DNA of 7,720 bases from an uncultured Oscillibacter sp. GTDB lineage: Bacteria > Bacillota > Clostridia > Oscillospirales > Oscillospiraceae. The stretch is taken from contig CAMMCS010000090.1 in NCBI GenBank assembly GCA_946494635.1, forward strand, positions 1-7,720, in the 5' to 3' direction. Of this stretch, positions 5,038-7,720 are shown one piece after another; position 1 is the first letter of the stretch, and the number at the start of each line of letters is the position of its first letter. Position numbers and translations under genes: made by a program. A model generated the notes under the pieces. That model had not been told where the DNA came from. It searched no databases and saw nothing but the letters and a program-made list of their open reading frames with translations.

Positions 5038-6079
5038 AGTAGATGGGGTTCAGGTACCGGCTGCCCTGGTGGAGCTCAAAGTGGAGATGGGGCCCAGTGG
5101 CGACGCCGGTCTCCCCCACCTCCGCGATGGCGTCCCCCTCCTTTACCTGGTCTCCGGAGGAAGCCAGGATCCGGGAGCAGTGGGCGTACAGGGTGGTAAA
5201 GCCCCCCTCATGGGCCACGGTGATGTACTTGCCGTAGCTGCTGCTCTCCCCCACCGCGGTGACGGTGCCGTCGGCAAAGCAGCCGATCTCCGTGCCTGCG
5301 GCGGCACCGATGTCGATGCCGTAGTGGAACCGCTCCTCCCCTTCCACCGGATGCTCCCGATAGCCGAAGCCGGAGGTGAGGGTGCCCATCACCGGCGTGG
5401 CGTAGTCAAAGCCCAGCACCGACTGTTCCAGGCATACGTCCTCCGGCAGGTTTTCCGCCGAGTAGAGAACGTATGCCAGTGAAGAGGCCGACGGCGTTTC
5501 GGATGCGGACGCGGTCTCTGTCAGACCCGGGGACGTCTCTGTGGCCGTATCCGCGCCAACGGCTGCCCCTGTCTCTGCCGGAGGCGCGGGCTGGTCCAGC
5601 CAGCCGTCGGCGCTGCCGGTGCCGGCCCGGAAGGAGCGCAGGGGCGCAATCGCCCCCGGCAGGGACAGCGCAACCTCCTCTCCCCCGGCGACGGAGGACG
5701 CCTCTACAGCGGGCTCCGCCCCCTGGGGGCTGAATACCGCCTGATACATGTCCTGCAGGGCAATGGACACATCTGTCTCCCCGCTCACAGCCCGGCCGGC
5801 GGCGGAGAACACCGCCGCCACGTCGATATTCCGCTCCAGCATACCGGTGAGCTTTTCGTCCACCAGGGCCATCCGCCCCGGCAGCAGGAGCTTCACCGCC
5901 ACCAGCAGCACAAACACGCCGCAGCAGACCCCCAGCTGCAGAAGCCGCCGTTTCTCCCGGGGGGCCATGGCCTCCCGGCTGCCCCGCCGGGCGGGCCGGC
6001 GGGCCGGTGTGCTCCGGCTCCCCCTGTTCTTTCGGACTGCCCCGGCCTGTACCCGCCGTCCCGTCTGCCGCGCGGTCAT
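5021..6079 (-). CDS. spoIVFA: SpoIVFA-like membrane protein with C-terminal M23 (LytM) domain
   Basis: A 352-residue protein with a strongly basic N-tail (1-46), one membrane helix (about 47-67), an Ala/Ser/Thr/Glu-rich linker (about 118-200) and an M23 domain (about 228-348). The M23 metal and catalytic residues are present: H252 and D256 in HYGID, H300 in LYAH, and H331/H333 in HLHFEL. In Bacillus, SpoIVFA is a membrane regulator with a LytM domain that holds SpoIVFB inactive until SpoIVB signals. Overlap with a downstream HELGH protease matches that operon. GGGGAGG precedes the ATG by about 8 nt. A SpoIIQ-like or general cell-wall M23 hydrolase is the alternative; the neighbour and the sigma-E-like promoter favour SpoIVFA. 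An intact catalytic set is notable for a regulator. Confidence 0.82.
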   Translation of the reverse strand: MTARQTGRRVQAGAVRKNRGSRSTPARRPARRGSREAMAPREKRRLLQLGVCCGVFVLLVAVKLLLPGRMALVDEKLTGMLERNIDVAAVFSAAGRAVSGETDVSIALQDMYQAVFSPQGAEPAVEASSVAGGEEVALSLPGAIAPLRSFRAGTGSADGWLDQPAPPAETGAAVGADTATETSPGLTETASASETPSASSLAYVLYSAENLPEDVCLEQSVLGFDYATPVMGTLTSGFGYREHPVEGEERFHYGIDIGAAAGTEIGCFADGTVTAVGESSSYGKYITVAHEGGFTTLYAHCSRILASSGDQVKEGDAIAEVGETGVATGPHLHFELHQGSRYLNPIYYVALA

Positions 6080-6111
6080 GGCGCTCCCTCCCCTGTTGAA
6101 ATCTATTCCAA

Positions 6112-6140
6112 ACTGTATGCGGCGGCCGGACGGGATATGC
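6112..6140 (-). promoter_or_regulatory. Sigma-E-like sporulation promoter for the spoIVFA-spoIVFB pair
   Basis: On the minus strand GCATATC (6140-6134) and CATACAGT (6119-6112) are separated by 14 nt. Against my recollection of the Bacillus sigma-E consensus (KMATATT, 14-15 nt, CATACAHT) this is 6 of 7 and 7 of 8 matches with correct spacing. A start near 6105 gives a leader of about 25 nt holding the GGGGAGG site. The spoIVF operon of Bacillus is under sigma-E, so the site fits the genes it precedes. No sigma-A promoter is evident in this gap. Confidence 0.7.
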
Positions 6141-6172
6141 CCGCCGCCTGGGAAGTTTGTCCCGGGAAAGAG

Positions 6173-6204
6173 CGGCGGCCGGGAGAATGTCCTCCCGGCC
6201 GCCG
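6173..6204 (-). terminator. Strong hairpin after the binding-protein gene, probable terminator
   Basis: A 13-bp perfect stem (6173-6185 with 6192-6204, core GGCGGCCGGGAG) encloses a six-base loop. It lies about 50 nt after the lipoprotein stop and before the sigma-E-like promoter. The tail on the minus strand (CTCTTTCCC) is a poor U-tract, so it may stop or merely stabilise transcripts. It still marks a clear boundary between the two transcription units. Confidence 0.6.
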
Positions 6205-6252
6205 GCCGTTTTCAAAATTCTCTCTGCCCTGCGGCAGCCTTCGGGGCGCGTC

Positions 6253-7269
6253 TTACTCCGTCAGCAGATCCACCATCACGTCGGAAATGGCGGGGGCCTG
6301 GTCAATGAGCCCCTGGTCCAGCAGCCAGTCGATGTTCTCCTGCCAGCAGTCCTCGCTCTGGGACAGGAAGGCGGCGTCGGCGGTCTCCATCATAGGCAGC
6401 AGGGTGTTGAGGCTCTCGGTCTCCACCGTCTCGGACAGGGGGAAGTTCTCCTCGTTCTGGTTGTCCAGCAGGGTCTGGAGCCCTCCCTCCGGGTCGTTCT
6501 TCACGTCCGCGAAGCCCCTGGCGGAGGCCCGCAGGAAGGCGGAGAGCACCTCCGGCTCGTTCTCGATCATCTCGTCGCTGGCCAGGAACACCCCCTCGTA
6601 GTAGGTGGGCACGCCGTAGTCGTCCAGCTCGAAGTAGTTGACGGCAAAGCCCTCCTCCTCCATCTGGGGCACCTCGTGGTTCACCAGGCAGCCGATGGTG
6701 GCGTCCACGTTGCCGGTGGTCATGGAGCTCATCAGGTCAAAGCCCACGTCGATCATCTCCACGTCGCTGGAGTCCGCCCCCACGTAGGCCATGATGGAGC
6801 GGATCAGGGCCTCGGACAGCTCGGTGCCCGCATAGCCGATGGTCTTGCCCACCAGGTCCTCCGGGGAGGTGATGTCCTTCTCCGCCAGGGAGAGAACGAT
6901 GTTCAGCGGCCCCTGGACCACCGCGCCGATGGACTTCACCGGCACGTCCTGGTTGGCCCGGGCGATGATGACGTCCTGCTGGTAGTACAGGCCGATCTCC
7001 GCCTGCCCGGCAGCTACCAGGCTCATGGCGTCATTGGCATTGGAGGGGAACTGGACATTGACCTTCAGGCCCTCCTCTTCATAGTAGCCCTTGGCGATGG
7101 CGTCATAAATAAAGGTATGGAGGGCGTTGGGGTACCAGTCCAGCACCACGCTGATCTCCCGGAGGCCGTCGTCCCCGGAGGCGCTGTCCGTGTCTCCGGC
7201 GCTTCCGCCGGAGGAGCAGCCGCTCAGCAGCATCAGGGCCGCCAGCAGCAGGGCAAGTGTCTTTTTCAT
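6253..7269 (-). CDS. ABC transporter substrate-binding lipoprotein, NMT1/THI5 (ThiY-like) family
   Basis: A 338-residue lipoprotein with signal peptide MKKTLALLLAALMLLSGC, lipobox LSGC (lipidated Cys18) and a Gly/Ser/Asp-rich linker to about residue 35. The mature part has the family opening VVLDWYPNALHT (41-52), then KGYYEEEGL (60-68), AAGQAEIGL (86-94), a GKTIGYAG turn and VGFDLMSSMTTGNVDA. This is the fold of ThiY and SsuA/TauA binding proteins, and the LDWxPN..H start fits the thiamine-pyrimidine (HMP or formylaminopyrimidine) branch best. Substrate is inferred only from that. The ATG at 7269 has GGAAAGGAA upstream and starts a perfect signal peptide; an open extension to 7545 is non-coding. 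A permease gene precedes it. It captures substrate outside the membrane for that importer. The ATPase must lie outside the window. Confidence 0.9.
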   Translation of the reverse strand: MKKTLALLLAALMLLSGCSSGGSAGDTDSASGDDGLREISVVLDWYPNALHTFIYDAIAKGYYEEEGLKVNVQFPSNANDAMSLVAAGQAEIGLYYQQDVIIARANQDVPVKSIGAVVQGPLNIVLSLAEKDITSPEDLVGKTIGYAGTELSEALIRSIMAYVGADSSDVEMIDVGFDLMSSMTTGNVDATIGCLVNHEVPQMEEEGFAVNYFELDDYGVPTYYEGVFLASDEMIENEPEVLSAFLRASARGFADVKNDPEGGLQTLLDNQNEENFPLSETVETESLNTLLPMMETADAAFLSQSEDCWQENIDWLLDQGLIDQAPAISDVMVDLLTE

Positions 7270-7381
7270 GTTCGTCGTTCCTTTCCAGGCAGTTTGCCTC
7301 GTAGCGTTTACCCACAGGGGGTGCGCCGCATCCATAAGGCAGCAGAGCTGCCAACGGCTGCGCAGTCGCGGCCGCAGCCGG

Positions 7382-7478
7382 CAAAATAAAATGAAATCTG
7401 TGTTCTCCCGGGGCACAAGGTGAATTGCCCCGCAGGGCAAGAGAGGGCCCCCTGGGGGGTGTGCCTGGGAGAAAACAC
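7382..7478 (-). promoter_or_regulatory. Branched stem with U-rich tail, candidate attenuator
   Basis: The outer arms 7400-7417 and 7460-7478 pair through GGCACA/TGTGCC, CTCCC/GGGAG and GTGTT/AACAC (16 bp with small bulges). They enclose the hairpin TTGCCC-CGCA-GGGCAA (7425-7440) and a short C4/G4 hairpin (7448-7458). On the minus strand the element is followed by a U-rich tail (ATTTCATTTTATTTTG), which resembles an intrinsic terminator. Competing pairings exist: 7411-7417 with 7494-7500, and 7441-7446 with 7478-7483. Confidence 0.45.
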
Positions 7479-7533
7479 CTCTCGGCCCCCAAGTGTGCCC
7501 AAGGGGCGCGCGAAGGGGTCCGCAATCTTCTCC

Positions 7534-7556
7534 CCAAAGTGGCAAGGCCGCTTTGG
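7534..7556 (-). other. Hairpin immediately after the permease stop codon
   Basis: CCAAAG pairs with CTTTGG around GGC-AAG-GCC, with one mismatch on the transcribed strand. The stem can extend through TCTCC/GGAGA with a two-base bulge. No U-tract follows, so a transcript-stability or processing role between the permease and binding-protein messages is more likely than termination. Confidence 0.5.
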
Positions 7557-7559
7557 AGA

Positions 7560-7720
7560 CTAACTCTCCCCTCTCCAGCGGACGAACCGCTTTTCCAGCA
7601 GGCCCACCACCGCCACCGCCAGGATGGCCGCCGCGCTCAGCAGCACGATGGGGGCGAACACCCCCGCGCCGTCCAGCTGGGTCATCATCCGGCGGGAGAA
7701 GTAACCCAGGCCGCTCTTGG
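7560..7720 (-). CDS. ABC transporter permease, C-terminus (partial, N-terminus beyond right edge)
   Basis: The last 52 residues are visible, beginning KSGLGYFSRR and ending VRWRGES. The GLGY segment, an amphipathic stretch (MMTQLDGAGVFAP), a terminal membrane helix (about 21-41) and a short basic tail (EKRFVRWR) match the C-terminus of SsuC/ThiX-type permeases (BPD_transp_1 family). Such permeases form the membrane channel for NMT1/THI5-type binding proteins, and one of those lies just downstream. The frame has stop TAG at 7562-7560. Assignment rests on the C-terminal pattern and on context. Confidence 0.83.
   Translation of the reverse strand, partial: KSGLGYFSRRMMTQLDGAGVFAPIVLLSAAAILAVAVVGLLEKRFVRWRGES

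Larger units (their letters stand above)
7270..7559 (-). other. 290-nt non-coding gap with dense stem-loops between permease and binding protein
   Basis: No credible gene lies here. Stems read from the sequence are: 7287-7299 (AGGCA-GTT-TGCCT), just upstream of the ribosome binding site; 7338-7352 (GGCAGC-AGA-GCTGCC); 7355-7380 (8-bp CGGCTGCG stem); a branched element 7400-7478; and 7534-7556 just after the permease stop. I see no CTGAGA or ACCTGA-type core, so it is not a TPP riboswitch. It may be a cis-regulatory attenuator or a dispersed intergenic repeat. Confidence 0.6.

Noticed and set aside
4258..5199. 313-codon plus-strand open frame
   Set aside because: It is antisense to the HELGH protease and the rplS leader, Gln/Pro/Gly-rich, with no conserved motif.
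6157..7389. 410-codon plus-strand open frame
   Set aside because: It is antisense to the binding lipoprotein and runs through the hairpin-rich gap; composition is Gly/Val/His-rich with no recognisable fold or plausible ribosome binding site.
7270..7545. N-terminal extension of the binding protein up to 7545
   Set aside because: The lipoprotein signal peptide starts exactly at 7269 with a ribosome binding site; the upstream frame is the hairpin-rich non-coding gap.
7270..7559. TPP riboswitch before the ThiY-like gene
   Set aside because: I searched by eye for the CTGAGA and ACCTGA-type conserved cores on the minus strand and found neither.
1..7720. CRISPR array, tRNA, rRNA, insertion sequence or phage genes
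   Set aside because: No spaced repeat array, tRNA-like fold with CCA end, rRNA-like stretch, transposase or integrase motif is visible on either strand.

Overview
The window looks like chromosome of a GC-rich, endospore-forming Firmicute, most likely a clostridium of the Oscillospiraceae/Ruminococcaceae group. The evidence is the order rplS, signal peptidase, ylqF, rnhB, yraN; a SpoIVFA/SpoIVFB-like sporulation pair; strong AGGAGG-type ribosome binding sites; and a lipoprotein-type ABC binding protein. Every gene I can support lies on the minus strand, so biological order runs from high to low coordinates. The long plus-strand open frames are antisense shadows of these GC-rich genes.

Right end (7720 to 6253): the C-terminus of an ABC permease, a 290-nt non-coding gap dense in stem-loops, then a lipoprotein of the NMT1/THI5 (ThiY-like) family. 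A 13-bp perfect hairpin follows. Permease and binding protein are probably parts of one importer for a thiamine precursor or related compound. The gap between them holds a branched stem followed by a U-rich tail, plus competing pairings, which could be an attenuator or a dispersed repeat.

Middle (6140 to 3868): an M23-domain membrane protein overlaps an M50 (HELGH) membrane protease. This is the arrangement of SpoIVFA-SpoIVFB, the pro-sigma-K processing complex. A good sigma-E-like promoter (GCATATC, 14 nt, CATACAGT) lies just upstream. Next comes a monocistronic rplS (ribosomal protein L19) with a strong vegetative promoter, an A/T-rich upstream element, a structured leader and a textbook terminator.

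Left (3742 to 1): a second strong promoter (TTGTGA, 17 nt, TATACT) drives a seven-gene, tightly spaced run. It holds two tandem type I signal peptidases, the ribosome-assembly GTPase YlqF/RbgA, two tandem 79-residue zinc-ribbon-like proteins (an exact 300-bp-period duplication), ribonuclease HII, and a YraN-type nuclease cut by the window edge. Protein export, ribosome assembly and nucleic-acid maintenance are thus co-transcribed.

The points most worth a second look are the sigma-E-like promoter with the intact M23 site in the SpoIVFA position, the structured permease-lipoprotein gap, the two tandem duplications, and the altered motifs in RNase HII (GRG to GAG) and YlqF (NKxD to NRVD).
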